Positions 1 through 8,892 of a stretch of 64,000 nt of DNA are shown here, in pieces. Location of the stretch: positions 62,001 to 126,000 of the forward strand of contig NZ_FPCD01000003.1 in NCBI RefSeq assembly GCF_900116865.1. The letters are read 5' to 3'. The stretch's first letter is position 1. Every line of letters begins with the position of its first letter. The notes under the pieces were generated by a model, which did no database searches, had not been told where the DNA came from, and saw only the letters and a list, made by a program, of their open reading frames with translations. A program made the position numbers and the translations under genes. Origin of the DNA: Butyrivibrio sp. M55. GTDB lineage: Bacteria > Bacillota > Clostridia > Lachnospirales > Lachnospiraceae.

Positions 1-13
1 GGAGCCTTGCAAA

Positions 14-766
14 ATGAGGTACTTCGATGAACAGCACAACGACAAACTCAAAAATAATTTAGGCGAAAATATTCGTAAATACCGAAAGCTCCGGGGAATG
101 ACTCAAAAAGAACTTGCAGAAAAAATCAATAAAAGCGAATCCGCAGTCCGAAACTATGAGTTAGGAAACCGAATGCCTGACCTTAACACCTTAGACCTTA
201 TTTCCATACATCTAGGAATTAGGCGTGATTATTTTTACTCTCCAAATCCTGAGGATAGAAGTTCTGCATTCAATATGCTAGTACGCTTTGAATCACTATA
301 TGGCTTGGTTCCCAAAATGGTTGATGGCGATCTTCACTTTGTATTCCTACCTCCTTCTGAAGATGTCAGCATTGAATCTCCTACAGATAAATACATACTA
401 AAAGAAGAGCTCCTACGCTGGTGCCAAGTAAGGGATTCCTACAAGGCAGGCGAACATACAAAAGAAGAATACGAAGAATGGAAACTCTCTGACGGCGTGC
501 TTGAAAATGTCTTCTCCGATTATGAGGGCTATCCTCTTTCTCTTGAAGAAGAGATTGCCAATGAAACTGCTCGCAGAGAATGTGGCTTCTTCCCTTCTCC
601 TGTTTATGATGAAAAAGGTAATCTTGTAATGCCAGTGCCAGATGATGCAAATGAATTACCTTCATACATTGAAGACCTTCCTGTATCTGAAGCTTTAGAT
701 AAATTCTTCAAAGAGCGTGATGCTAAAAAACAAGCTGATGAAAAAAAGCTTAAATCCAATAAATAA
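14..766 (+). CDS. XRE-family HTH transcriptional regulator at the edge of an integrated element
   Basis: A 250-aa protein with an N-terminal helix-turn-helix of the Cro/cI (XRE) type at about residues 16-70 (RGMTQKELAEKINKS followed by VRNYELGNRMP). The remaining 180 residues are acidic, with no domain I recognise and a Lys-rich tail. GGAG at positions 1-4 is a plausible ribosome binding site for the ATG at 14. The gene lies between the window edge and the 3' end of guaA, a known integration site for mobile elements, and is followed by its own terminator. I infer that it is cargo or a regulator of an integrated element whose body lies to the left. The HTH call is firm; the role is not. Confidence 0.8.
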   Translation: MRYFDEQHNDKLKNNLGENIRKYRKLRGMTQKELAEKINKSESAVRNYELGNRMPDLNTLDLISIHLGIRRDYFYSPNPEDRSSAFNMLVRFESLYGLVPKMVDGDLHFVFLPPSEDVSIESPTDKYILKEELLRWCQVRDSYKAGEHTKEEYEEWKLSDGVLENVFSDYEGYPLSLEEEIANETARRECGFFPSPVYDEKGNLVMPVPDDANELPSYIEDLPVSEALDKFFKERDAKKQADEKKLKSNK

Positions 767-777
767 CCATACAAAAA

Positions 778-814
778 AGCCGTAGTAAATGTATTGAATA
801 CATTCACTACGGCT
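778..814. terminator. Bidirectional intrinsic terminator after the XRE gene
   Basis: An inverted repeat with arms AGCCGTAGT and ACTACGGCT, extended by AATGTAT/ATACATT around a three-base loop. It is preceded by six A and followed by CATTTTAT, so it could stop transcription in either direction. Confidence 0.8.
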
Positions 815-834
815 CATTTTATGAACTGATTTAT

Positions 835-957
835 AGTTTGATATTTACTCTAAAATAACACCATATTTTCAAAGTGTATTGTCATTTTATTGTCACTACA
901 CTTCCATACACCTCTCAAAGTCTTGTAAATACAGGCTTTGCAGAAACGCTGGTATTA
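835..957. other. Probable attachment-site region at the guaA 3' end
   Basis: Non-coding DNA between the XRE terminator and the guaA stop codon. It contains a direct repeat TATTGTCA at 877-884 and 888-895 (11-bp period), like the arm-type binding sites of tyrosine integrases. An imperfect inverted repeat with arms CAAAG/CTTTG follows near 915-941. The 3' end of guaA is an established insertion target for tyrosine-recombinase elements. The crossover core is probably within the last guaA codons. No integrase gene is visible; it would lie left of the window. Confidence 0.5.
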
Positions 958-2505
958 TTCCAGTTCCACTGTTCCGGGCGGCTTAGAAGTGAGGTCATAC
1001 ATTACGCGGTTAACGCCCTTAACCTCATTGATGATTCTGCTCATGACTTTCTGGAGAACTTCGAAAGGAATCTCGGAAGCCTCGGCTGTCATGAAGTCTA
1101 CGGTCTCTACAGCGCGGAGAACGATTGCGTAATCGTAGGTTCTCTCATCACCCATAACGCCTACGGAGCGCATGTTTGAAAGCGCTGCAAAGTACTGATC
1201 GGGAAGCTTGGATAAACCGGCTGCCGCGATTTCTTCTCTATAGATGTAATCCGCATCCTGAACAATACGAACCTTATCGGCAGTAACTTCGCCGATAATA
1301 CGGATACCAAGTCCGGGTCCCGGGAAGGGCTGACGGAACACAAGATACTCGGGAAGTCCGAGCTCAAGTCCTGCCTTACGAACCTCATCTTTAAACAATG
1401 TCTTAAGGGGCTCAATGATTTCCTTGAAATCAACGAAATCAGGAAGTCCTCCTACATTGTGATGTGACTTGATAACGGCTGACTCACCGCCAAGTCCTGA
1501 TTCTACAACGTCAGGATATATTGTACCCTGTGCAAGGAAGTCAACTGCACCGATCTTCTTGGCCTCTTCCTCGAACACACGGATAAACTCTTCACCAATG
1601 ATCTTACGCTTGCGCTCAGGCTCTTCTACACCTGCAAGCTTTGCGTAATATCTGTCTGCCGCATTCACGCGGATAAAGTTGATGTCGAAGTTACCTTTCT
1701 CACCGAATACGCCTTCAACCTCATCACCTTCATTCTTACGAAGAAGTCCGTGATCTACGAATACGCATGTAAGCTGCTTACCGATTGCTTTAGCAAGGAG
1801 AGCTGCAAGAACAGATGAATCAACACCACCTGAAAGAGCAAGAAGCACCTTGCCGTCTCCAACCTTAGCCTTGATATCTTTAATTGTATTCTCTACGAAA
1901 GAATCCATTCTCCATGTACCTGCAGTCTCGCAGATATTTCTTACGAAGTTATGGAGAATCTCTTTGCCTTTAACTGTATGTAATACTTCGGGATGGAACT
2001 GAATAGCGTACAGTTTCTTATCTTCACAAGCCGCTGCAGCTACGGGACAATCCGCTGTGTGAGCAATGATATCAAATCCCGGTGCAACTTTGCTGATATA
2101 GTCGAAGTGACTCATCCATACGATAGTGTCATCCTCAACACCTGCAAACAACTTATCCTTAGATCCGTCAATAAATGTCTGCGTCTTACCGTACTCTCTA
2201 ACAGGCGCTTTCTCTACCTTACCTCCGAGCACGTGCATCATGAGCTGCGCTCCGTAGCAAAGTCCCAAAACAGGAATACCAAGCTCGAACAATTCCTTTG
2301 TATAAGTTGGTGCTCCATCCTCATAACATGAGTTGGGGCCTCCGGTCAAAATAATTCCCTTAGGCGCCATCGCCTTTATCTGCTCTATCGGAGTACGATA
2401 TGAATAAATCTCACAATAGACGTTACACTCCCTGACACGACGAGCTACAAGCTGGTTGTACTGTCCGCCGAAATCAAGAACTATTACTTTCTCTTCTGCA
2501 GTCAT
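955..2505 (-). CDS. guaA: GMP synthase (glutamine-hydrolysing)
   Basis: Cytoplasmic enzyme that converts XMP, ATP and glutamine to GMP. The class I amidotransferase domain has the nucleophile in GLCYGAQ (Cys83) and the His/Glu of FHPE (about 171-173). The ATP pyrophosphatase PP-loop SGGVDS is at about 225-230, followed by the dimerisation domain. I chose the ATG at 2505 (516 aa) because GGGAGG lies just upstream; a longer frame opening at 2544 has no such site. The C-terminus reads KPPGTVELE, while most family members end in EWE. That fits recombination having replaced the last codons, since the stop codon faces the attachment region. A promoter lies upstream at 2546-2574. Confidence 0.97.
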   Translation of the reverse strand: MTAEEKVIVLDFGGQYNQLVARRVRECNVYCEIYSYRTPIEQIKAMAPKGIILTGGPNSCYEDGAPTYTKELFELGIPVLGLCYGAQLMMHVLGGKVEKAPVREYGKTQTFIDGSKDKLFAGVEDDTIVWMSHFDYISKVAPGFDIIAHTADCPVAAAACEDKKLYAIQFHPEVLHTVKGKEILHNFVRNICETAGTWRMDSFVENTIKDIKAKVGDGKVLLALSGGVDSSVLAALLAKAIGKQLTCVFVDHGLLRKNEGDEVEGVFGEKGNFDINFIRVNAADRYYAKLAGVEEPERKRKIIGEEFIRVFEEEAKKIGAVDFLAQGTIYPDVVESGLGGESAVIKSHHNVGGLPDFVDFKEIIEPLKTLFKDEVRKAGLELGLPEYLVFRQPFPGPGLGIRIIGEVTADKVRIVQDADYIYREEIAAAGLSKLPDQYFAALSNMRSVGVMGDERTYDYAIVLRAVETVDFMTAEASEIPFEVLQKVMSRIINEVKGVNRVMYDLTSKPPGTVELE

Positions 2506-2545
2506 GGTTCCTCCCGAAAAAAATTTACAACAATAATTATGCACG

Positions 2546-2574
2546 ATTATACACTATGGCATAAAGGCTAACAA
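2546..2574 (-). promoter_or_regulatory. Sigma-A type promoter of guaA
   Basis: On the minus strand, -35 TTGTTA (2569-2574) and -10 TATAAT (2546-2551) are separated by 17 bases, with a TG just upstream of the -10. guaA starts 41 bases downstream. No room is left for a purine riboswitch. Confidence 0.7.
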
Positions 2575-2582
2575 CTGGCACA

Positions 2583-3908
2583 TCACACAAATCTTCTGAC
2601 ACAGATGATCGGTCTGTACATTGCTGAACTGTATTTGATTCCGGTCTTCTGTGTACTTGCGTGAACAATCTGTCCGCCGCCAATATATATTCCCACATGC
2701 CCGCCGTAGTAGATAACATCTCCCGGCTGTGCATCGGAATATGAAACTTCCGTTCCGTAATTTCCCTGCTCCCATGATGTTCTGGGAACCGATATTCCAA
2801 ACGCCTTGTAAACAGAATATACAAATCCCGAACAATCCGCGCCGTTTGTAAGACTTGTTCCGCCGGACACATATGGATTACCGACGAACTGGCAAGCATA
2901 GCTCGCAATATTAGAGCCGGATCCGCCTCCCGAAGGTGCCGGTGGAGGTGATGAGTTCTTTGAACCGCCTGAAGAAGTAGAATCTCCCGAGCCACCGCCG
3001 TTATCTGCGCTTGCTCTCTGAGCTTCCTCGCTCTTACGCTTCCTCTCAGCTTCTTCCGCCTCACGGGCAGCCTGCGCAGCTTTCTTGGTCTCATTAACCT
3101 CATTCTGCTTGGATGCTATCTGCTTCTGAAGTGCAGCCATATCAGACTGCTGGCTCTTAATCTGCGCCGTATATATCGCAGCATCCTGTTTTGCCTTAGC
3201 AAGCTTTACCTCGTAATCCGAATATTTAGCCTTGTACTCCTTAAGGACTTCTTCCATCTGCTGCTGCTCTTCTTCCATCTCAAATTTCGAAGTTTCAAGC
3301 TGTCCCTTCTCCTCTTCGAGCTGTGTCTTGGCTTTATCAGCAGCCGTCTTTACTTCAACATATTCCTTAAGCTTCTCTCTGTCATATTCATAAATCTGCT
3401 CAATGTACTGAGCTTTATTAAGTGCATCCGAGTAATCTGCGGCGGTCAAAAGAATCTGTATATAAGATGATTCTCCCTGCTCATACAAATACTTTATTCT
3501 CTGCACCATTGCTTCATACAAGGTATCTTCTTTTTGCTTCGCTTCCTCATACTCAGCTGTTTTTATTTTTATCTGCTCTTCGGTTTTCTCAATTTCTTCT
3601 TTTATAAGATCTATATCAGCCATCATGGAAACAATTGCACTTGAAGTTTCATCCATGGCTGCTTTTGTCTTTCCCTGATCTGCGGCAATCGAATTTACCT
3701 TGCCGTTTGCGTTATTGAGATTTTTCTGACTCTCGTTCTTTTTCTTCTCAAGCTCTTTTTTCTGATTCTTTAATGCCTGTTCTTCCTGTTCCAGCTTGTT
3801 CTGTTTTTGCTGTAAATCAGTACTGGTGGTAGCCCAGACAGGGTCCACCACCAGCATACTAAGGACTAAGGAAAGAGCTATAGCAGAAAAAAATTTACCT
3901 TTTTTCAT
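2583..3908 (-). CDS. Secreted NlpC/P60 peptidoglycan hydrolase with long coiled coil
   Basis: A 441-aa exported cell-wall hydrolase of the CwlO/PcsB-like architecture. The signal peptide covers residues 1-27 and ends VWA. It is followed by a Lys/Glu/Gln-rich coiled coil to about residue 275, a low-complexity linker rich in Gly, Ser and Pro, and a C-terminal NlpC/P60 domain. The catalytic Cys is in GADCSGFVYSVY, and the His residues are in GGHVGIYIGG and IVHAST. Such enzymes cleave the peptide stem of peptidoglycan and are usually controlled through their coiled coil, often by FtsEX; none is encoded here. The start at 3908 is preceded by AAGGAGGATGAA. The gene sits between asnS and guaA with gaps of about 80 bases on each side. 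Confidence 0.93.
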   Translation of the reverse strand: MKKGKFFSAIALSLVLSMLVVDPVWATTSTDLQQKQNKLEQEEQALKNQKKELEKKKNESQKNLNNANGKVNSIAADQGKTKAAMDETSSAIVSMMADIDLIKEEIEKTEEQIKIKTAEYEEAKQKEDTLYEAMVQRIKYLYEQGESSYIQILLTAADYSDALNKAQYIEQIYEYDREKLKEYVEVKTAADKAKTQLEEEKGQLETSKFEMEEEQQQMEEVLKEYKAKYSDYEVKLAKAKQDAAIYTAQIKSQQSDMAALQKQIASKQNEVNETKKAAQAAREAEEAERKRKSEEAQRASADNGGGSGDSTSSGGSKNSSPPPAPSGGGSGSNIASYACQFVGNPYVSGGTSLTNGADCSGFVYSVYKAFGISVPRTSWEQGNYGTEVSYSDAQPGDVIYYGGHVGIYIGGGQIVHASTQKTGIKYSSAMYRPIICVRRFV

Positions 3909-3989
3909 TTCATCCTCCTTGTCCCTCATTATTCAGTATCTCTATATAATTATAACACGTGATATCAAGAAATTCCTTGTTTCTTCACA

Positions 3990-5381
3990 TCAAAGATCGC
4001 AATTTCCGACTGTTCTCGGGAATGACTCAACGTCTCTTATATTTCCCATTCCTGTAAGGTACATTACGCAACGCTCAAATCCGAGACCAAATCCGGCGTG
4101 TCTTACACTTCCGTACTTTCTAAGGTCAAGATAGAACTGGTAATCATCCTTCTTCATTCCAAGCTCATCCATACGCTTTTCGAGAATCTCAAGGTCGTCT
4201 TCTCTCTGGCTTCCGCCAATGATCTCTCCGATTCCGGGAACAAGACAATCTGCTGCTGCAACAGTCTTTCCATCGGGATTAAGCTTCATGTAGAACGCCT
4301 TGATATCCTTAGGATAATCTGTTACGAAAACAGGCTTCTTGAATACTTCTTCAGTGAGATATCTCTCATGCTCTGTCTGAAGATCGCATCCCCATGATAC
4401 CTTGTAATCAAACTTATCATTGTTCTTTGTAAGAATATCGATAGCTTCTGTATAAGTGATACGACCAAACTCATTACCTACAACGTTGTTAAGTCTGTCG
4501 ATAAGTCCTTTGTCAATGAACTCGTTAAAGAATGCCATCTCTTCAGGGCAATGCTCAAGAACATAGTTGATAACGTACTTAAGCATAGCTTCTGCTGTGT
4601 CACAATCATCCTTAAGATCTGCAAAACACATCTCAGGCTCGATCATCCAGAACTCAGCGGCATGTCTTGTTGTATTGGAGTTCTCGGCACGGAACGTAGG
4701 TCCGAATGTATATACGTTCTTAAATGCAAAAGCATAAGTCTCAACATTGAGCTGTCCGCTAACAGTAAGGTTAACAGGCTTTCCGAAGAAATCCTTTGAG
4801 AAATCAACAGCTCCGTCCTCAGTCTTGGGAACGTTGTTAAGATCGAGGGTTGTTACCTGGAACATCTCTCCGGCACCTTCACAGTCACTTCCTGTAATAA
4901 GAGGAGTGTGAACATATACGAAATTTCTCTCCTGGAAGAAAGAATGAATAGCATATGCAGCAACTGAACGAACCTTGAATACTGCCTCAAAAGTATTTGT
5001 TCTTGCACGAAGATGAGGAATTGTTCTGAGGAACTCAAGAGTGTGTCTCTTCTTCTGAAGAGGATAATCTGAAGTAGATGTTCCCTCAATCTCAACTTCC
5101 TCAGCCTGCATCTCGAAAGGCTGCTTTGCGCCGGGTGTTGCAACGATTGTTCCTGTTGCGATAACCGCAGCACCTACGTTGAGCTTACTGATCTGTGCAA
5201 AGTTTGAAAGTGCATCAGAATATACGATCTGAAGTGGTTTAAAGTATGTACCGTCATTCAAAACTATAAATCCGATAGCCTTAGAATCACGGATACTTCT
5301 AATCCATCCTCCGACTGTCACTTTCTGTCCGACATATTTTTCTTGTTCTGTAAATAATGCTTTTATATCTGTAAGTTCCAT
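3990..5381 (-). CDS. asnS: Asparaginyl-tRNA synthetase
   Basis: Class IIb aminoacyl-tRNA synthetase that charges tRNA-Asn. The N-terminal OB-fold anticodon-binding domain ([19 protein letters not shown]) is followed by the class II catalytic core. Motif 2 is [21 protein letters not shown], and the motif 3 region is [21 protein letters not shown] near the C-terminus. At 463 aa the length is normal. The ATG at 5381 follows GGAGG with six bases spacing; an in-frame TTG four codons upstream overlaps that site and is not used. I see no T-box leader in the short upstream gap. Confidence 0.97.
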   Translation of the reverse strand: MELTDIKALFTEQEKYVGQKVTVGGWIRSIRDSKAIGFIVLNDGTYFKPLQIVYSDALSNFAQISKLNVGAAVIATGTIVATPGAKQPFEMQAEEVEIEGTSTSDYPLQKKRHTLEFLRTIPHLRARTNTFEAVFKVRSVAAYAIHSFFQERNFVYVHTPLITGSDCEGAGEMFQVTTLDLNNVPKTEDGAVDFSKDFFGKPVNLTVSGQLNVETYAFAFKNVYTFGPTFRAENSNTTRHAAEFWMIEPEMCFADLKDDCDTAEAMLKYVINYVLEHCPEEMAFFNEFIDKGLIDRLNNVVGNEFGRITYTEAIDILTKNNDKFDYKVSWGCDLQTEHERYLTEEVFKKPVFVTDYPKDIKAFYMKLNPDGKTVAAADCLVPGIGEIIGGSQREDDLEILEKRMDELGMKKDDYQFYLDLRKYGSVRHAGFGLGFERCVMYLTGMGNIRDVESFPRTVGNCDL

Positions 5382-5426
5382 GACATCCTCCAATTAAAAA
5401 TATTTCCCAACAAATAAAACGCTCTA

Positions 5427-6635
5427 TCAATTAGCAGGCTCAACCACATTTGCATTATCAACAAGGAATGCTACAACCTTATCTGCCATAAGGCCTTCCT
5501 TAATAGTCTTGGGATCAACATCACCCTTAAGTTCATCAAGTGAGCTGTATCCTGTAGTTCCTGCATCAAAAGCTTCCTTAAGATAATTCTCAACATCCTC
5601 ATCAGAAATTGCAATATTTTCATTCTTAGCAATTGCTGCGAATGTTATAAACTGCTGAGCTACCTCATTTACCATGTTCTTCAAAAATGCATCGGCATCT
5701 GTCTGATCGGAAGCGGTATTCTCCATCATAATGCGAACAATATCGCTTGCAGTTGTAGGCTGTCCATATGCAGTGTACATCTGAGCATAATTCTCAAGCT
5801 GCTCATTCTCCTGAACAAGGTAATAATTGAGAAGTTCCTGAGGGAAATCCTTAAACTCTGAGATTTCAATGACTTTCTCAATAACCGCAGACTCAACATC
5901 AGCTTTGTGTGTTGCCTCTGCTTCTTCTGTAAGCTGCTGCTTAGATGTTTCCTTAAGCTGCTCAAGATTTGTAACACCTTCCATTCCAAGACCGGCTGCC
6001 CACTCATCTGTAGGCTCTTTTGACTTTTCACTTATCTTGTTAACTTTAACTGTAAATACAACCTTCTTACCTGCAAGATCCTTTGAACCGTATTCTTCAG
6101 GGAATGTAAGGTCAAGATCTACTGTATCTCCAAGTTTTACACCAACAAGTCCGTCTTCGAATCCGGGAATAAACATACCGGATCCGATATCAAGATCGAA
6201 TCCCTGCGCTGTTCCACCATCAAAAGCAACTCCTGTGTCAGCGTATTTTCCTTCGTAATCTATATTTGCAATATCACCCTTCTGTATAGGTCTGTCTGTA
6301 ATCTCTGTCTTGGCAGGATTGGACTCAATAAGATTATTGATATATCCGTCAACATCCTCATCTGTTACAGATGCGGGAGCAACCTCAACAGTCAGCCCTT
6401 TATACTCGCCCAATGTGATGTAATCCAAAGGATTTATATCATCAAGAGTCTTCACTTCAAGTTTGTCCAAATTCTGCAAAGATGCAATGTCGTTTGAGCC
6501 TGCTGTTGCAGCTGCTTCTGTAGATGAGCTCTCAGCTGCCGCATCGCTTGCAGCCTCTTTAGACTTTGAGCCACATGCTGTAAGTGAAGTTACTGCCATT
6601 GCCACGACCAACAATACAGAAAGATTCTTTTTCAT
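5427..6635 (-). CDS. Lipoprotein peptidyl-prolyl isomerase, trigger-factor/FKBP type
   Basis: A 402-aa predicted lipoprotein with signal peptide and lipobox LTAC near residue 20, then a Ser/Ala/Glu-rich spacer. The central part has the FKBP fold of trigger factor (VAFDGGTAQGFDLDIG, IPGFEDGLVGVKLGDTVDLDLTFPEEYG). Next come the conserved TNLEQLKE segment and a helical C-terminal arm resembling trigger factor's chaperone domain. The ribosome-binding tail motif of cytosolic trigger factor is absent. I infer an extracytoplasmic folding factor, functionally like PrsA. The start at 6635 is the first ATG giving a signal peptide; GGAGAAAGC precedes it. It lies downstream of a divergent promoter region and upstream of asnS. 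Confidence 0.88.
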   Translation of the reverse strand: MKKNLSVLLVVAMAVTSLTACGSKSKEAASDAAAESSSTEAAATAGSNDIASLQNLDKLEVKTLDDINPLDYITLGEYKGLTVEVAPASVTDEDVDGYINNLIESNPAKTEITDRPIQKGDIANIDYEGKYADTGVAFDGGTAQGFDLDIGSGMFIPGFEDGLVGVKLGDTVDLDLTFPEEYGSKDLAGKKVVFTVKVNKISEKSKEPTDEWAAGLGMEGVTNLEQLKETSKQQLTEEAEATHKADVESAVIEKVIEISEFKDFPQELLNYYLVQENEQLENYAQMYTAYGQPTTASDIVRIMMENTASDQTDADAFLKNMVNEVAQQFITFAAIAKNENIAISDEDVENYLKEAFDAGTTGYSSLDELKGDVDPKTIKEGLMADKVVAFLVDNANVVEPAN

Positions 6636-6753
6636 AATGCTTTCTCCTTTAAAATAATTTGATATATTCAAGAATATAGAATATCTTGCTATTTCATATC
6701 AAAACAATATTTCTTATACTACCACACCTTCCAAAATGATTAAAGTATTTTAT

Positions 6754-6782
6754 TTGCCTATCTTCCTAAAGAATGCTACAAT
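6754..6782 (+). promoter_or_regulatory. Promoter of the small membrane protein gene at 6828
   Basis: TTGCCT (6754-6759) and TACAAT (6777-6782) with a 17-base spacer, about 45 bases before the start codon. Confidence 0.6.
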
Positions 6783-6827
6783 ACTTTTTGCTATGATATA
6801 GTATATTGATTTTCGGAGGATAATAGA

Positions 6828-7301
6828 TTGAGTACCGGTTTAATTGTATTTATCGTAATAGCAGTAATTTTAGTCGCAATAATCATTGCACTTATGATAA
6901 TCGGCAGAAAAGCCCAGAAGAAGCAGGAAGAACAGCAGGTTCAGCTCGATTCCATGAAGCAGAGCATGTCCATGCTTATCATTGACAAAAAGAGAATGAA
7001 GATCAACGAAGCAGGTCTTCCGCAGGCCGTTATCGACCAGACTCCCAAGCTTCTTCGCAGATCCAAGCTTCCAATCCTTAAGGTAAGAGTCGGAAACAGG
7101 GTTATGAGCCTTATCTGTGATGAAAAGATTTTCGATTCAGTTCCCGTTAAGAAGGAAGTTAAGGCTTCAGTCAGCGGTATCTACGTAACAGAAGTTAAAG
7201 GCCTTCGTGGTAAGACTGTTACTCCTGAGAAAAAGAAAGGCTTCTTTAAGAACCTTGTTGCTAAGGCTCAGGAAAAAGCCGGCGCTAAGATGGTTAAATA
7301 A
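6828..7301 (+). CDS. Single-pass membrane protein of unknown function
   Basis: A 157-aa protein with one N-terminal transmembrane helix (about residues 4-26, LIVFIVIAVILVAIIIALMI). A short charged coiled-coil stretch and a basic cytoplasmic domain ending in a Lys-rich tail follow. The start is a TTG, supported by CGGAGGA eight bases upstream. I do not recognise the soluble domain (about 50-157), which contains VIDQTPKLLRRSKLPILKVRVG. The gene has its own promoter and a strong terminator, so it appears to be monocistronic. Confidence 0.75.
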   Translation: MSTGLIVFIVIAVILVAIIIALMIIGRKAQKKQEEQQVQLDSMKQSMSMLIIDKKRMKINEAGLPQAVIDQTPKLLRRSKLPILKVRVGNRVMSLICDEKIFDSVPVKKEVKASVSGIYVTEVKGLRGKTVTPEKKKGFFKNLVAKAQEKAGAKMVK

Positions 7302-7319
7302 TATTTGCTCAAATTATAA

Positions 7320-7370
7320 AGCTCTCGCATGCGGTGATAATATATCACGCGATGTGAGAGCTCTTTTTTT
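7320..7370. terminator. Intrinsic terminator between two convergent genes
   Basis: A long hairpin with arms AGCTCTCGCATGCG and CGCGATGTGAGAGCT and an inner GTGATA/TATCAC stem, followed on the plus strand by seven T. It serves the membrane protein gene and probably also the convergent DUF1934 gene. Confidence 0.85.
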
Positions 7371-7373
7371 GCC

Positions 7374-7814
7374 TTATCTTGCTTTTATTTCTATTATCAT
7401 TTTGGAGTCGGATAAAACCTCATCTCCGGATTTAATTATGTATTCCGCAGAAATTTCACCGATCACACCGTTTTCTTCATTCTTAAAATCAAGGCTCTTG
7501 GTGATAACTTCCATCTGCATCGATCCGTACGGTGTCTTGTAATCCATGACATATTCTTCGGCGCCAAATACCATCTTTGAATTCATAGCGCCTGTGCGCA
7601 CGACCTCAACACTCTTTAAATCCGCAGGTACAGTAACTTTGTTGGCTACCTTTATCCTCTGGCCACTCATATCCTGCACTTCATCATACTCTATGCATAC
7701 AGAGCCGTCTGCAAATGCCTGGTAGATTCCGCTTGAACTTGTATCAATGCGTTCTTCTTCGTTTCCGTCTCTTATGTGGATACCTGCCACATTTATATCA
7801 ACTTTTTTCTTCAT
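7374..7814 (-). CDS. DUF1934 (YwiB-like) beta-barrel protein
   Basis: A 146-aa cytosolic protein with the pattern of the DUF1934/YwiB family: an N-terminal strand with a GIHIRDG turn, a central GIYQAFADGSVCIEYDE, and a C-terminal LTITIKYKI-like series of strands (EISAEYIIKSGDEVLSDSKMIIEIK). The family is predicted to adopt a calycin-like barrel; its biochemical role is not established. The ATG lies nine bases after the ispE stop, so it is probably co-transcribed with ispE. Confidence 0.8.
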   Translation of the reverse strand: MKKKVDINVAGIHIRDGNEEERIDTSSSGIYQAFADGSVCIEYDEVQDMSGQRIKVANKVTVPADLKSVEVVRTGAMNSKMVFGAEEYVMDYKTPYGSMQMEVITKSLDFKNEENGVIGEISAEYIIKSGDEVLSDSKMIIEIKAR

Positions 7815-7823
7815 ATTGCCGTC

Positions 7824-8699
7824 TCAGTCCTCTTTACCGGGATTAATTGGTGCGGACAAAAAAGCTTCCGGCGCAAGCTTACTTTCAACAACTGCCTTAT
7901 ACCCTGCTTCTGCCGCTTCTTTTTTGTCGAATACGCCAAATACTGTGGGGCCGCTTCCTGTCATGAATGCACCTACAGCGCCCTCATTTCTGAGTATCTC
8001 TTCAATCTGCCCTACCTCTTTGTACTTGGATGCAGTGACATCTTCAAGAACATTTCCTATAAGAGAACACATCTTCTTAAGGTCACCTGCTTCTATTGCA
8101 GCCTTGATTCCGTCTATATCAGGATGTGTTATCACTTCCCTGCTGTCCAGTTCTTTATAAACCCAGCCTGTTGAAACATCTATTGCAGGCTTTGCGATAA
8201 CAAGATAACAATCCGGCATGTCGCTTATAGTTGTCAGCTCCTCACCGATTCCCTCTGCAAGCGCTGTTCCGCCGACTATACAATACGGGATATCGGCACC
8301 CAGAGACACAGCAAGCTCACAAAGCTCTTTTTTACTGAGGTTAAGTCCCCATAACTCATTCAAAGCCAGATATGCTGCCGCACCGTCCGTACTTCCTCCT
8401 GCCATTCCGGCAGCCACGGGGATTCTCTTAACAAGGTGCATAGTAACACCTTTTTTCACATTAAATTTGTCCTTAAGCTGTCTTGCAACCTTGCAGATGA
8501 GGTTCCTTTCGTCAGTCTCTATCTTATCGGTAGACGCAGTCAAAACAATCTCACCGCTGTCATTATCTTCAAATGTAAGCGTATCGTACAGATCCACATT
8601 CTGCATTATCATCTTAACAATGTGGTATCCGTCCTCACGAACTCCCGTAACATCAAGTCCGAGATTTATCTTTGCATATGCTTTTCTCTCAAGCTTCAT
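7824..8699 (-). CDS. ispE: 4-diphosphocytidyl-2-C-methyl-D-erythritol kinase
   Basis: GHMP-family kinase that phosphorylates CDP-methylerythritol in the non-mevalonate isoprenoid pathway. The N-terminal RKAYAKINLGLDVTGVREDGYH is diagnostic. The GHMP ATP-binding motif RIPVAAGMAGGSTDGAAA is at about residues 90-107, and the C-terminal GAFMTGSGPTVFGVF motif is present. At 291 aa the length is typical. CGGAG lies eight bases upstream of the ATG. It probably leads a two-gene operon with the DUF1934 gene. Confidence 0.97.
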   Translation of the reverse strand: MKLERKAYAKINLGLDVTGVREDGYHIVKMIMQNVDLYDTLTFEDNDSGEIVLTASTDKIETDERNLICKVARQLKDKFNVKKGVTMHLVKRIPVAAGMAGGSTDGAAAYLALNELWGLNLSKKELCELAVSLGADIPYCIVGGTALAEGIGEELTTISDMPDCYLVIAKPAIDVSTGWVYKELDSREVITHPDIDGIKAAIEAGDLKKMCSLIGNVLEDVTASKYKEVGQIEEILRNEGAVGAFMTGSGPTVFGVFDKKEAAEAGYKAVVESKLAPEAFLSAPINPGKED

Positions 8700-8794
8700 A
8701 ATTATATACTCCGAAATTATTTTTCTTCATCTTCTCACTCCGAAGGATCAAACTCAAGGAAAAAATAAAATTTTTAAAAATTTTCGATATTCCG

Positions 8795-8822
8795 CTAAAG
8801 TTTTTTGTATAATTACCGATAT
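8795..8822 (+). promoter_or_regulatory. Sigma-28 (SigD/FliA) type promoter
   Basis: CTAAA at 8795-8799 and CCGATAT at 8816-8822 are separated by 16 bases. This matches the flagellar sigma factor consensus (TAAA, 15-16 bases, GCCGATA). The next gene begins about 70 bases downstream. A small GGTA/TACC hairpin and AAGGAG lie in the leader. Confidence 0.75.
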
Positions 8823-8892
8823 GAGGATTAGGTAAACCATAGTTTCGTTTCAGCGCGGTATTTAGTACCCTGTCGCAGAAAAGGAGTTCGAT

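Noticed and set aside
3909..5426. T-box leader before asnS
   Set aside because: The upstream gap is about 45 bases, with no specifier stem or terminator.
8823..8892. Riboswitch in the leader of the sigma-28 controlled gene
   Set aside because: Only a small GGTA/TACC hairpin is present; the leader is too short for a known aptamer.
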